NCBI GenBank assembly: GCA_013115145.1
Contig: JAAPAO010000006.1
Coordinates: 62,001 to 126,000 of the forward strand
DNA length: 64,000 bases
From: Perkinsus chesapeaki
Lineage: Eukaryota; Perkinsozoa; Perkinsida; Perkinsidae
Reading direction: 5' to 3'
In this document: piece after piece, positions 12,101 to 24,395 of the stretch
Layout: the number at the start of each line of letters is the position of its first letter
Position numbering within the stretch: the first letter of the stretch is position 1
Notes under the pieces: generated by a model
Told to the model about the DNA's origin: nothing
Database searches by the model: none
What the model saw: the letters and a program-made list of their open reading frames with translations, nothing else
Translations under genes and position numbers: made by a program

Positions 12101-12650
12101 GACTCGTCCAGTAGGCTTTCGCTACGGTTGATACTGATAGAAGAAGGGTGAAAGCAATGACATATCCTATTCAGTATTACCTTTTAGGCACAGATCTTGT
12201 GCTTTGGCTATTACGGTCACTACTCTCACTGGGAGGGTCTGGACTAGGCTTTAGAGTTGGCTGAGGGGTGGACGAGGCCGCTGTTCTAAGGCAATAATGC
12301 ACTGACTGTTACAGGGAATATGACTACCCAGTTGACTGTAGCTTCTGAGGAGCTTGGAATATCTTACGAGGGGATGATATAGATTCCATCTCACTCGACG
12401 ATACGCTCTCTGGCCGCTGCTCGTCTTGGTTTGTGCCTGCCGGTGTGTTGGGTGGTGTGGGATCAGCTCCCTCTTCATTGGCTTCCTGTGAGCTGCCACA
12501 GTCACTTGACTCTTTATCATCATCTCTTTGACTTTGATAAATCTTATAGGCACTGTAGCCCGCAGCTGCAGTTAAACAAACCGCACTAATGACTTTGATA
12601 ACAGTGGACAGACCAGAACCGGTAGAAGTACTACTATTTGACGCTGGCAT
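9172..12650 (-). CDS. TCP11-domain protein with N-terminal membrane anchor
   Basis: The first exon starts at ATG 12650 and encodes a Ser-rich start, a single hydrophobic segment (VIKVISAVCLTAAAGYSAY, residues about 18-36) and a long Ser/Glu/Pro-rich disordered region. After short introns the exons read VDRLRALIAE, VHVRMGEAGLRNVKQLSNAL, then AFWDLHREDLQKRPPDYS, ELRSRMCSFLP and LDLELLKQQIQHQAF. The FWD...DYS...ELR...LP...LDxELLxQQ order is the signature of the TCP11/Sok1 family. Further helical exons follow (KEIVDSLSFLFEQCDVLEAEL, ERRQLEFEHFMR), then a Pro/Ser linker. The last coding exon ends RPQRGGSV before a TAG. TCP11 proteins are linked to cAMP signalling and sperm function in mammals; the role here is unknown. 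The N-terminal anchor is unusual for the family. Confidence 0.6.
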
Positions 12651-13068
12651 ACGTAAAAATCATAACACTAGGCAAAGTAGATCGCCCTACTCTACGGCAT
12701 CACGAGCCAACGAACGATGCCGGCATGACCTAATTTGCATCTTTCGTCTATCGCTCCGTCTCCTGGGAGTAGCGCGCGCCTGGCACAACGAACTCTGAAG
12801 AAGTTGTTGCAATACCGTTATTGAGGCTGCGTATTTTGCAGGGGTTAGTCTGTTAAGAGACGTAATAAGTCAGCAAGGGTAGTTTAGGTTAGAAAAGTAA
12901 GATTAGCATCTGCGCGAAAGAATATGATATAAATGAAACGTGGGACGCCGGGTTACCCGTCTGTTAACAGTCAGAAGGAATAATCCACTTCTATATTAGA
13001 GCATTTACTGGCATGCACACTTTCATCCCGAAATTGTATTACGGCGACTTAGTTGATTATTGTTAATC
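12651..13068. promoter_or_regulatory. Divergent promoter region between TCP11-domain and HSL-type genes
   Basis: The two flanking genes are transcribed away from each other, so this stretch of about 420 bp must contain both start regions. It holds no long frame that looks coding. A Kozak-like context precedes the plus-strand ATG (aatcATGG). Confidence 0.4.
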
Positions 13069-16000
13069 ATGGCTGCTGTCACATCAATGACTACAGCGAA
13101 AGACACTGGAGGTGTCAGTTCTCCAGATGATGCGGAATTCAAAGACTGTAATAGTATAGATGCAAGCAGAGTAGACGAACAGTCTATCGAAGAGGATTCT
13201 CCTAAGAGTACCATGACGCCCACACACAGTGAGCATGTAGCTGATGATAGTAAAGGGGAGTCTAAACCAGAGCAGACGACACAGCACAGTGATACTGATG
13301 TGGCTTCTGATATGGGTAATTCTCATCGCACGAGAAGTCACGATAGTATCCAGTCGAATGCAAGTGCTGTCCAGCAGACAGCACTAGCAGACTCAAGCGC
13401 TGATGCCGCTGGCAAGTCTCATGTTGAGGAGGCTGGAAACGCTGATATTAGTAGAAAAGAGGAACGAAAAAGTGATGATGAAATCTGCAAAAAAATTCCA
13501 CAGCCCATCAGCGCTATTCCGGTGATGCCTCCACCCAGTGACGCTTCTGATGCTGATGGTACTACATGGTCATATTCTGCAGGCAGATAAGTTATTTGAA
13601 ACTAGGTGTAGCACCAACAGGGGAAGATCCAGTTAAAACTGAAAAGGAAATGAAAAAGCAGATGACATGGGGAGAGACTTGGCGGTCTTTGACATTAGCT
13701 CCGAGGGCTGCGGGGGTTATGATGAAAGTAGTAATGGGGTAGTGATCCAGAAGTGACATATGGGGTGCTCCATGTATATAGGGAGGGATAAATCGACAGC
13801 TCTGACGTAGGAATGGAATATCGATTGTCGAATAATCTCAAGCCTTCCAAAATTTGTCTTGGGCACTGCCGGTATCTGTACATCACAGATTGTGTCGGTC
13901 TCGTTATTCAATCTGACACGTGCACATGCTGCGTTGGCGCCACTTGCCGCAACGGGAAGGTTGATTAATGATAACAATCGAAAATTACCACAGCGATACG
14001 ATGCTAGGCGATATAAAACAAGACACAATCATTCACTATATATTCTAGTATTGGAGGTCACGATAGTGTTGTTAACGCTTAAGCTGTGTGGATCATAAAG
14101 TCTATTACTTATCACAGGTCCCAATTCGTCGTATGTTTAGTAAGCCCAGAAGGCCGACATGGAATACTCAGATGGAGACGTACTAATGGAAATGTCAGTC
14201 TTGCAACCAATAACGTCGCCTTTTTAGATATATAAGCGTTATGCGATCAGCTGGCAAGAATGCCCCTCGGCATGATCTGCGGGCAGTCCGCGCTATCGCC
14301 AATACGACGGTTCCGAATATTCTCCTCCCTAGTGGTGTGGTAATATACCTGGGTAGGAGTGGGTAATTACTGCCTGCGGTGGGTTCAGTTTCGATGTAAA
14401 CAGTACATAGCATTTCAAGAGCGAGACGGTGAAGGTCGCCTACATCAACCAGTTAAGATAGGTAAGTTACATTGCCAAACATCTAGGCATGTTCATTCAA
14501 TAGTATGTTAGATTGGATCTGGGCCAAGACTGTTACTCCCGAGCGAGACCAGAGCGGTCATGTTCTGAAGGAATGTCCGACAAAGGAGGAGTTACAGCGA
14601 AGCTCGGTCATCCTGTAATATTAGCAAACAGCATGTAGAAAGTCGACTAGAAGGAATTTGTAATCTATTGTATGATTCTACTCACGTGGTGAAGAATACC
14701 GTTATTCTTTTCGTAAACGTACACCAATAACAGCTCAGCGTGTCGATACTTGTGTTAGCATTAGTATAATATATCAGATACGTCCATGGAGGGGGATTCT
14801 GCATGTGTAGCAGTGGAACGCATCGGCATCTTCTCTACACTTTAGCCCTTAAGACAGAGAATTGTATGATGTAATACTAGCATATGATAACGCCTGCCTA
14901 ACTCTTATCCCAAATAGATGCTGCGTTAATTACCGTCAACCACCCGAAAGCAGTCTCCTGGAATCCACGTCAGACGTGGAATGCATGTACGTCTTTACAT
15001 CTTTACGGTAATCGAATTATGGTAGGCGAATCTCAGGTATCGATATCTCATCTCAAATCTGGATGTTTCCCCTGATCGCATTGCCATCGCTGGTGATTCA
15101 GCCGGTGGGGATATGGCAGTTCTTGCTTTGGTTCAGATAAGAGACAAAAAGGTGGCATGGTACAACTGGTTTTCTATAAAAGATTACCGATTAGCAGATA
15201 CCACTTCCAGGATGTGCATGTCTTCTCTCTCCGTGGGTTGACCTCGCAGACAAGGTTGACTATTTCGATGTGACTCCTCAGCAGACTCCTAGGGTAGCGC
15301 TCTACTAGGGTGCGGGAAGAATATCATGAACCTTCTGTTCAGGAGCTTCCTGGATCTGAAAGCGTCACAAGTAGCGATCGGCAGCGACGACGACGGAGAA
15401 GGAACAGTAGTCGTCGGAAGAGCAGTGACTTCTCTGACGAGTGTGTGGATTACCTTCCTTCCGACTTGGTAAGCCAGTGCTCTTCGACCCTCGGTTTTTG
15501 ATGTTTGTCTGTTAGGTTGTTGAGTTTGCGCAACTAGCTATTGGTGACATCTCAGCGGATGATCCACGAGTGTCAGCCATGTACGCAGACCTCCGCGGGT
15601 TGCCACACATGCTAGTAGGAATCACTTGATATAATATCTGTGTCTGCTAACATTTTTTCAGATACATGCGGGTCAAGCAGAGCTTTTACTGCCACAAATA
15701 GAGCGCTTCGCTGCTAAGTTCTCAGCTCAAAAGTCAAATAAAGTGGAACTCGAGTATAAAGAATTCGAGGACATGGTAGCAGCGTTGGGTTGGTATTACC
15801 TATCAATTAGATGATCAATCACACTGATGCATTACTCAGCTTAAAGGGTGGTGCCTGGACAGGCATTTGATATCTATTCAGGTTCACGTTTTCCAGCTGT
15901 TCAGTTTTTGCTGCGGCCCTGATGAGGCCCCCAACCGGTCACTCTCGGACATAGCTGATTTCGTAAGATTTATCATGATTCTCCAGTGGTGGTCGTTATA

Positions 16001-16073
16001 ACCCAACTCTCATCAGATACAACGGCATACTCAACCTCGAGCTCCCTCTGACGACGCCAATCCATTATCATGA
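13069..16073 (+). CDS. Hormone-sensitive-lipase-family alpha/beta hydrolase with disordered N-terminus and Arg/Ser-rich insert
   Basis: Exon 1 (13069 to about 13575) encodes about 170 residues rich in Ser, Asp, Glu and Thr, probably disordered. Downstream exons carry family landmarks in order: YVHGGGFCMC (oxyanion-hole HGGG, about 14782), YRQPPESSLLES (about 14930), RIAIAGDSAGG (nucleophile elbow GDSAGG, about 15070-15110), SPWVDLAD (about 15225), then a basic low-complexity insert (a run of six Arg followed by SSRRKSSD, about 15380), DPRVSAMYADLRGLPHMLV, HAGQAELLLPQIERFAAKF, and HVFQLFSFCCGPDEAPNRS. The last exon ends at TGA 16071-16073. Family members hydrolyse esters such as acylglycerols or sterol esters. 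Ser and His are placed as expected. The usual acid after the GxAE motif is not obvious (LLLPQ), so activity should not be assumed. The first ATG in frame is 13069. Confidence 0.68.
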
Positions 16074-16262
16074 CCAGTAACCATTTAAGAAGGAACAAAA
16101 TGAGCACTTCATTCACCCACCGTCTGTAACTCAGTGCACGTGAGACCTTATATCATTGCATTAAGGCAAGGTTCTGTCTAGCTCCTTTTGTGAGCTAAAA
16201 GTCCTTTTTAACATTTCCTCTTCGTTACCTGTACTTCTCTCGAGCCGAGTTGAGTAGATGAA

Positions 16263-18206
16263 ATGATGAGGTACCCCATAGTTCCCGGCACGATTATTCT
16301 GCCCGCTCCTCCCCCTTGTTCTCCCATCCGTCCCTCACCTTATGCATCCTATATGCTTTGTGTGCTGCTTATTGTAGCGGTACTCATCAACTTTTGTGCT
16401 GCAGTAGGCGAGGGAGCCTCTGATAACAGCAATGAACGTTGGGTCAACGAGATTAATCTGTATCGATGCATTCATGGCCTTCGGCCACTTTCGTGGGACG
16501 CGAGTCTGGCCGAGGCTGCTTCTGCACTAGCTAATAGTTTGTCTGCTACTGGGAGTCTCTTTATACCTGATCCGCATAGGAACACGATTGCTTTTGGTTT
16601 TGGGGAGTTCCTATGTAGCAACCGATACCGTCAATTTGACCAGACTTGTGCAGTATGGTTTTGGTATCTTCAATATCTTGATACTATGGGTCAGGATGGT
16701 TGTGGGCACTCCCCGATCAAGGGCAAGGATAAATGGAGCCCCAGCAACATTGCGGATGTGAAAATACTATTATCAGATCGAGTCGAGTTTGTAGGTTGTG
16801 CCGGCAACAATCTCTACTATGCTTGTGAATTTGACGCTGGGTGCGGACTTCCGCGAGAACCATGTGGAAGCAATACAACAGAGTTAGAGCACTGTGTTGA
16901 TGAGACATGCTTTTGGTGCAGGGAAAACACGAGGGTTAGTTCTTGTTGGAAGTGGAATCCTTACGTCGACTTGGGCATTTGGCAGTCTACTACAACTACT
17001 TCTTTACCGAGTGAGCCTGACCTGGAAGCGGCGGTCACAACAACAAGTGAGATCTTTGTTTTGGCGGAATGAGTGCACGTGGATAACTGAAAAGAATATG
17101 CGTTTCATCCAGGTACTCCTCTAGAGACACCAAACCTTCGTGGTACGCCTCCTGACACTGAACTAATATCAACACTACCACAAACCGTATTGACAGACCC
17201 GGGTCCCTCTTCCTTTTTTAATGATTATGATGATGATGGATTAATTGTCGAGAGGGGTGAAGTTTCTGTCGACCCAATGGTTCCATCATTGAGTTTACTA
17301 CTATCTAAAAACTTTTACTGTGAGACGCCCGAGGAAGTCACTGCTGCTCATACACTATGCTCGAGTATCCAGTCTGGCTCCTGGTGCCAACTAGACGCGG
17401 CGCATCCAACTTGTTTTGGTACTAGTCAGGTCTGTGGTTGTTTCGATGAAGACAAACTACCGAGTGCATTTCACAACCCTTCTGGGGAGTGCACAGTTTT
17501 AGATTCTCATTACTTCTGCCAAACTAAAATACGCAATGGGCGTTGCCGGTTCGAGAACGGTCCACCTTACTTATGCGAGGGTTCAGACATCAACTGCGAC
17601 TGCGATCATTTGTTAGCGCATGCTCTGGTCCTTTAGTGATTCTAAGACAGCGTATAGTTTATATTCAAAGCTCTAATTCAAATCTATTTCTGCCTATGTA
17701 GTGCCCGTAATATTATTGTGTTATGCAGGACCATGTGACACGTTTTCTACATGCCAAGTTGTTGTGCTAATCCTACAGCCCTATAGGAGCGAATCAGTCA
17801 AGCTTGGCAAATGGGTAGAGTCTAAAGCATCTGAAAGTCTTCGTCAGCTTGATTATTTGTTATCTCACTCTACAGCAGCTCACGATATAAGTCTCAAGAG
17901 ATAACGAGATGGGGAAATCGCATCACAGCTATTCGAGTCATCTAATAGTTCGCAGAAGCACTCGGCAATTGCGTTTGAACTCATTTTATTGGTTTATTTG
18001 TACTGTAGTGAGGGTTCTGGTTCACAGTGGGTTCTATTTACAGTCCCAGCAGTCGAAGAGGTCTCCGAGTGCACTCTTGCTATTTCATTGTTTAATACTG
18101 AAGTGGCACGCAACACCTTGACTAGACAACACAGTTTATACTATCATCATCATGCTCACGTGTATCAAAGACCACTTGTATCGCAGCATTTCTCGGTTAT
18201 ATCCTG
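16263..18206 (+). CDS. CAP/SCP-domain (CRISP/PR-1-like) protein with signal anchor and Cys-rich tail
   Basis: The ATG at 16263 starts a frame with a hydrophobic segment (MLCVLLIVAVLINFCAA, residues about 31-47), fitting a signal peptide or type II anchor. A CAP domain follows: WVNEINLYRCIHGLRPLSWD, LAEAASALAN, then TCAVWFWYLQ, CGHSP and FVGCAGNNLYYACEFDAGC. The C-terminal part is Cys-rich. A consensus donor near 17038 joins VTT to STPLETPNLRGTPPDTEL, followed by Ser/Thr/Pro-rich linkers and a second Cys-rich block (HTLCSSI, WCQLD, VCGCF, CDCDHLL). CAP proteins act outside the cell, often in sterol or lipid binding. The coding sequence is solid to about 17630. Exons between 17700 and 18206 (YLYCSEGSGSQWVLFTVP and neighbours) probably belong to it, but I could not resolve their splicing. 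Confidence 0.66.
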
Positions 18207-21200
18207 AAGTAACATGCTTTAAGCGAATAGGAAGGAATGTACACCTCTGGAATCTTCCAGATGAAGATACCGCCTTCATGCCCTGCGCTAACAATCATTG
18301 TCTGATCTGGTGATATGGCAACGGATGATATTGTCCCACTGTGACCAATTCCAGACAAATGGCAGACCCCTGAAATGGGTAGGTCCTCATTCCCACAGGC
18401 GTTACATAGTACTCTCACCTTCATCATAGTCCCACAACTTAACGAGCTTGTCTGCTCCTCCACTCACAAAGTGAGAGCCCGACCTACCAGGATAAGTACC
18501 ATGCCATGAAATAAAGACAATGATACTTCGATATCGAAAGGGCACAAAGCTCAGCATCCTGCGATCCTTCTAATACACGAATTGTCTGACCATCGAAGGT
18601 GTCCCAATATGCAATCTTCCTGAAAAGGTAACGGTCATTGGGGATACCGCAATTTAAGATAACTCACCGATCGCTCCCGGTGGTAATGAGCTGGGTCTCG
18701 TCCGGGTGGTAGACTAAATTCTTGAACATGGTCGATTCGAACAGACACAATGACCGTGTGCGAGTGACAAGGTCCCATATACTGAAGAGATAATCGATTA
18801 ACACCAAATAAACCAATCAAAACTACATGCAACTTCCATCGGAGCTAGCAGAGACAGCTTTTGTGTTATCAGACGTGAGTCTAATACACCACACACGACC
18901 ACGGTGCTCCTGAGGTTAATAATTGCCCTTACCTTACACATGCGCCTATAAGGTACTCACCTTCAGGCTTGCTTCCATGACTTGAGTTTGACCATTCTTT
19001 CCAAGACGCCAGCATCTCACCTCGCCTTCCATACCTCCCGAAACAAGCCTGAAATGACAGTGTGGGCATACCAAGTCAAACTGTCTCATTTCTACTTTCC
19101 TATATCGGAGCTGCAGGTAAGGGCGGTAACGCCGTTTTTGTGTGCATCATTGATCACGTAGAGAAGCTTTCCCGATTGTGGTAGGAACGCCCGTATTTTG
19201 CCGTCATGCCAGCCTGTGACAATACTGCGCCCATCCCTGGCGAAATCCATGCAGTTGCACTCCACCTTAGGAACCTGACATATTCGAACTCACTGGCTAC
19301 GTCACATGTGGCCTCAGCGGCAGACCAACCTGTATACGTAGAAGCTCTTGCCTTGTCCTCGAGTTCCATATACGAACCTCTTCCTTGCTGCATGTCGCAA
19401 ATACCTGAACTGATATGGAAAATGTGAAGGGCTCGCCAGCTACCTCTGAGAAATCATGAGGGAAGGCAACCTGGTTAATTGCATCATAATGGCACGTGTT
19501 ACGTAACTCAGGGGTCATAACATCCTGAAAGAAGGGTAGTGGTACTGTAATACTTACTTTCCACCCACCTGTGGACTAGCATCTACCCAGTAGACATTAC
19601 TGAGTGAAGTAGTCGCGAAAAAGTGAGTACTGTCTTCAGTGAGAGCTATGGACGTAACGCAGCCAAGGACCTGAGAAGGGCAGTGAGAATCGTGTCATTA
19701 GCTAAGGTGTTATATCCGAGTTCAGAATTGCATGCTCTAGTTTAAAACCGACGATCCATAACGTTAGACCCGATCTTATCATAGTTTAAAGGTCATGATC
19801 AAAGAGCGGTAGAAGTTGGTGTTTGTATGATTGGCCATTCGAAACGAGGCGACAGTCAACAGCCTATTATGTCTTCCTGAATTCGATTTGTATATGCTCA
19901 CCTTGCAGCTTGTTGTCACTCTAAAGGTCCTTGTATCTATCTTAGCAATGGTTCCTTCACCACTTCCAGCAATTAGATCGCCTTAAACAATGACCAATAA
20001 TGAGAGCATTTGAAGGGTCACCCTTTACCATCGTCTAGTATTCTGATACAGCTGACTCCCTGACTGAAGCATTGCTTGTGTGGCCCGAGTCGTTTATATA
20101 TACCACGCTGAGCCAATATGCCTTAAGTGGTAGGTTACTCAAACACTTACGTCCACATTGACTTCGAGTATATCGCCGCTCTGAGTGCCACAATAGGCAA
20201 GCTTGTCATCTTTAGAGATGCACATTGTTGTAATGACCCTTCTTAAATTCCCTGAGCAGAAATAGGATCTTTGCCGGATATGAGTTGGGCGTCGGGAAAA
20301 CTCAGTGCTATACAAACGAAATACCACAACCTGCGATCATCGGACTATTTACCTGTGCTAACCTCTGTTGGGCGTACCTTCTTGTTGGCCAAATCAAGAT
20401 ACCATAACCTGCATCAGAGAGCAGTAGATACATTTTCTCCTCCGCAAGATATACACACGTTCAATCCAATGATAATTAGTTAGCAAAAAGCGTTGACCGC
20501 AAAACAGCTACATATGGCGGTGGTAGCAAAATTCACCTTGAACTTTCGATGTTACCTGATATGATAATTTCCTCCAGACATGAGATGCAGGTCAGAGTTA
20601 TGAAGGAACTTCACAGTATGGGCTGTGTCAGTGGCAGCAGGAGTGCCGCAAATCGGTTGACCTGACAGAGATATTTTACGACCACTGCTGCCTTGGCAGA
20701 ATTCACCTGACTGAACATCCCACACAACCAGAGCGTTGTCATCTTGTCCCCCGAGGCTAACAAGGTACTTGTTATTAAATGAGAACGACAGGGATGATAC
20801 AGCCACCTGAAGAGGATAGCGGAATCGACCTACTGCTCAGTGATAACTGGGATCTCTAACCTTATGCAGACTCAACTTATGGAGGGGTTTTCTTGTAGCG
20901 AAATCCCAAATAATAGCATCGGCTGGAAAACCCATGAAAGTTTTCTGTCCCGAGGCCACGAATGCACCATCGTCGGATACAGTGATACAGTTTACCTACA
21001 ATAAGAGAGCCTGCATCACTGCCATCTGCCATTATATGCGTATTTTAGTGTATGCGCTGCAACTTCAGTGTATAAATAAATCAGTGCAACGGAATATCGA
21101 GGTTCTTATAGCGACATGGGAGTAGCATAGACCAGGTTCATCTTACTTGATTATCATGACCAACCATAAACTCTTGTGTTCTATCCAATAGGTTACGAAC

Positions 21201-21438
21201 TACTACAGTACCTAGTATAACCATTGTCGTAGCTACATTAGACTCTGTACTTACATCCAAGAGGGAATATTAGATGTTTATTGTCCGGGTGAAGATGCAT
21301 ACCATCTATCACTGCACCCTTCAGTCCTATTACTGCCTGTAACTCTAGCTCTCCATCCTTCACTGTACGTTCAACTTTCTTAGGCTCATCGGCAGTAACT
21401 GGAACAGCTTCCGTTGTGGTAGGCTCTTCAACAGTCAT
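18197..21438 (-). CDS. CFAP52: CFAP52 (WDR16), cilia- and flagella-associated WD40 protein
   Basis: The ATG at 21438 starts MTVEEPTTTEA and leads into ELELQAVIGLKG and HPDNKHLIFPLGC, matching the characteristic CFAP52 N-terminus. Downstream exons contain WD40 units typical of the family: FSFNNKYLVSLGGQDDNALV with VVWD, LAYCGTQSGDILEVNVD, VFATCSKEEVRIWNSRTRQE, and a last repeat SVAISPDQTMIVSAGHEGG followed by IFIWKIPE. Many short introns separate them, and the order along the minus strand follows the known protein from N to C. CFAP52 is an inner-junction protein of axonemal doublet microtubules, so the organism builds motile flagella. The stop codon lies within the terminal exon of the convergent CAP gene, so the two coding tails overlap by about 10 bp if both annotations are right. 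Confidence 0.85.
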
Positions 21439-21675
21439 TGAGTGGAATGTTAATTCAGCTGAAATGATGGAATCGTGGAATGTGACCAGCAACACAAAGA
21501 CATTCCTCTCCACGACTCAAGGGCTCAAATCAAGAGACGTGACATGGATTGTCGGGCACACATCGAGTCCTGTGCCTCCACCGCACTCCTGATTCGTAGA
21601 GTTCCGTTTCGGGTGCGCATTAGCAGCAACGAACCTGCGAGTTTTATACTCGCTGGAGTGATCCTCAGTACTGCC

Positions 21676-23345
21676 TCACCGCTTAACAGTCCTAGGAGGG
21701 ACCATTGACGATATGGGATCCTTCTCGAAGTCGGCGTGATGCGTCGGGTCCGTAACGAGCAACTCGTAGTTCCACAGGACTCTAGGAGTCTCAGTCAACG
21801 ACTGCTGCAAATGATGTACAAGGCTAGAACTAATCGTCACTACAGTGTTGGAAGTAATGCCTTGTGGGACCCTCCGTAATGGTATAATGAAGTAAGACAG
21901 CCATGCCGGCCATGTGTACAGCTGGCCAGGTATAAGAGGGGCATTTCTAGAGAGATGGAAAACACACATCAGCTCGGCGAAGCATGAGGGCTATTACAAA
22001 ACGTGAATAGATTACCCTTTCTCAAAACGTTATCAAGAGCAGTTGCTATTATAAAATGCCTAGATCCCAGAGGAGCAATAAGTATGAAGGCTTAAGTGTG
22101 GTTGCCGGAGTTTTTGAAAACTAATCCTACCTGTCTTTTCCAAATGGTGGGTTGGAACCTCGAGGGTCCATAGTGTACATTACTACAGGAGACTCTTCAG
22201 AGTCTACAGCATCAGTTGGTAAAGGCGTAACATATCCACCTACACCGTGGAAACGAATACAAGTACTAGTGCAACCTCTTCACCCGCTGCAATGGCTCCT
22301 CTCGCAACGTGTGTTCTCGGCAATGGTTGAGGTGGGTCATCATGAGGATCAACGATGACTGCCCATACAAATAGTGCTACTTTATCCGATAACACGCCTT
22401 CGGGCTAAATTAGAAGACTATAAAGGGGGTTAGTAGGGCAACTTACAGCCCAATCGCTCTGATTGAGATATATTCCACACATCACTTCTATAGCCTTTTG
22501 CAGCGATCCAAAGGCTTCACTGTTATAGAGCTCAGGCCAGTGTTGGTGCCGTAGGCTCTCATTGGTGAATATCTAAAGTAAATGCAGTATTGACGTACAA
22601 CAATGAAAGCAGAAATATTAAGCCAATAATCGCCAACGCGATTGTGGACTACTCCGGGAACGAAGGAAAATGCCAGAATGCATCAAGTCACGGCGAAGTC
22701 TTCGAAAATGCATGCATGTTATGTACAAGCTCCACACTATATTGCAAGGTTGCAGACGTATTGCCGGATGGGTGAGTCATATCACCTTCCATTGCCACTT
22801 TTGAAATGCTATCGCTGATGTAGATGAAGGGTTGGTCGATAAGAAGGTCTTGTAACCTTCTTGTCCTGAATCGTAACACTTGCGTGTAAGTAACGTCCAT
22901 CATGATGGTACCCAGCTCCTGTAAGAGTGAGTGGTGACCAGGATTAATAAGATCCTCGCTAATAGGAGCAGACTGCCAGACTGTCGACCAAAGGTACTGC
23001 ACTGTAACTGTTTCCCTAGCGTGGGTTAGCAATACAATGGCAATGCTGCCTATAGCAGCGGCCATAGCGTATAGGCACGTCATATAGGCTAAAGTCCGCT
23101 GGTAATGTACTGCAGGAGTCGCCTAGGGTCCGCTCTTTACCCAGCGAAGTACTAGGTAAGTCCACGACTCGTATATTAATTGACATAGCACAATATACAC
23201 ATATATAATCGGTCTGACGTAAGGTATTCGGTAGAGTACAGGGCCTAGACTGATGGGCCAAGGCCTTTCTTAACTTGCTTCCGCTTCTTTTTTTCGGCTC
23301 GCCAGCCTCCTTCAAGCACTCCGACTTCTGGTATAGAGCATTCCT
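21676..23345 (-). CDS. Unrecognised membrane protein
   Basis: Several open blocks on the minus strand look like exons of one gene. The first is basic (EAGEPKKRSGSKLRKALAH), entered through a likely acceptor near 23340. Next comes a hydrophobic segment LYAMAAAIGSIAIVLLTHA (about 23030-23090) and a lumenal- or cytosolic-type domain (LLQELGTIMMDVTYTQVLRF, QPFIYISDSISK). Then follow NESLRHQHWPELYNSEAFGS, ALFVWAVIVDPHDDPPQPLP and a terminal block with QLYTWPAWLSYFIIPLRRVP. A single N-terminal transmembrane segment after a basic stretch suggests a type II topology. No family was recognised. The true start lies upstream of 23315, because the frame there opens at TTG inside an exon. Confidence 0.4.
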
Positions 23346-23520
23346 CTGAAGTACGTATTTTACCTGACAATTGACCCTCTAGTAAGACCGCCCACGGAAC
23401 TCAGGATAGCCTTTATATACAAATACAAACAACTAGGGTATTAGAAGCCACCACGTTCGCCCAGAATTTTCTGGTTGAGCTACCGTCGAGCCATTTACTC
23501 GCAGACATAGAGGAATTCGT

Positions 23521-23865
23521 TCACACCCTACTACCTCTCTTCTTCACTTTCCGCTCTGACTGAGCCAATCGCTCTATCTCTTCAGTTTCACGTTGAATAT
23601 CAGCTACAGTCACCTGAATCCTTAAAATGATGATTCTCCAGCTAGCGACTAACTTTTACCGATGGATCCATCTCCAACCTCTGTGCTTCCGTCTCGTCCA
23701 CCAAAGCAGCGCGACCGCCTGAAGGATGGCGTATGTAATACAAGTAGCAACTCGTGAGTTCTTTGAACAGGGGTACGACTTACGCTTCTTTGCCTTAACC
23801 TTTTTTGGGACCAAGCTGGAGAGGTCCTTGACAGTCTTAACTCGATGACGCTTCCGTTTAACCAT
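23521..23865 (-). CDS. Small basic protein, unrecognised
   Basis: The ATG at 23865 starts MVKRKRHRVKTVKDLSSLVP. Two short introns then join KKVKAKKRGRAALVDETEAQ and VTVADIQRETEEIERLAQSE, ending KVKKRGSRV before a TGA at 23521-23523. The spliced product is about 77 residues, strongly basic at both ends with a predicted helical Glu/Arg middle, as in nucleolar or ribosome-associated small proteins. No family was recognised. The clean splice joins and uninterrupted frame support a real gene. Confidence 0.5.
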
Positions 23866-24144
23866 GACTGATAGACAACAACTGCTCTGCATAGCAAGTC
23901 CAATCTAGTAAGCGCAACATCACTAAGCCACCAGAAGGCGATAGAAAGCGATTTTACAGTTTAAAATATTAACAATGGTAAATTATTCAAGTACGTGGTT
24001 TTACGGTGATGGTGTGGACGGTGATGAAGGTGACGCAATGCTCTGTGGTGACGGGTTGAGAATCTGACAGGTATGCTAATACTACATCAAATCCCTTGAC
24101 GATGTCTCACCCCAGCCAAATGGGTATTGCTAACCCTCTCGGGC

Positions 24145-24390
24145 CTAGAGGAAGTCCTCTTGTTCCGAGTACCTCTCTGCCGGCCTCCTCGAGTCTTCCG
24201 GATAGGCCTGGTGACCAACGTATAGGAGAACCACCACAACTACGATAACAGTACCGGTGCAGAACTTCGGCTTGTTGGTTTCGTCCCTCATTAGTAGCTT
24301 TCTGTATATCAGCCATACTAGGCCATGTCGTTGCGAACCACCTACAGAAAACCGCTCACAGTAAGCGACTCCGAACTCCTTCGCCCTCAT
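24145..24390 (-). CDS. Small single-pass membrane protein, 5 bp downstream of TFIIE beta
   Basis: The ATG at 24390 starts MRAKEFGVAYCER. A 51-nt intron (GT near 24347, AG near 24297) keeps the frame open into KLLMRDETNKPKF, a Val-rich membrane segment (TGTVIVVVVVLLYVG) and a hydrophilic tail ending EQEDFL. The product is about 64 residues with one transmembrane helix. No family was recognised. Its start codon lies only 5 bp after the stop codon of the TFIIE beta gene on the same strand, leaving no room for a separate promoter. Either the two share a transcript or this is an alternative 3' exon of the upstream gene. Confidence 0.45.
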   Translation of the reverse strand: MRAKEFGVAYCERFSVGGSQRHGLVWLIYRKLLMRDETNKPKFCTGTVIVVVVVLLYVGHQAYPEDSRRPAERYSEQEDFL

Positions 24391-24395
24391 ATATA

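Noticed and set aside
9172-12650. PEX3 identity for the N-terminally anchored protein
   Set aside because: The N-terminal anchor first suggested a peroxin, but the internal FWD...DYS...LP...LDxELLxQQ order matches the TCP11 family and no PEX3 motif was found.
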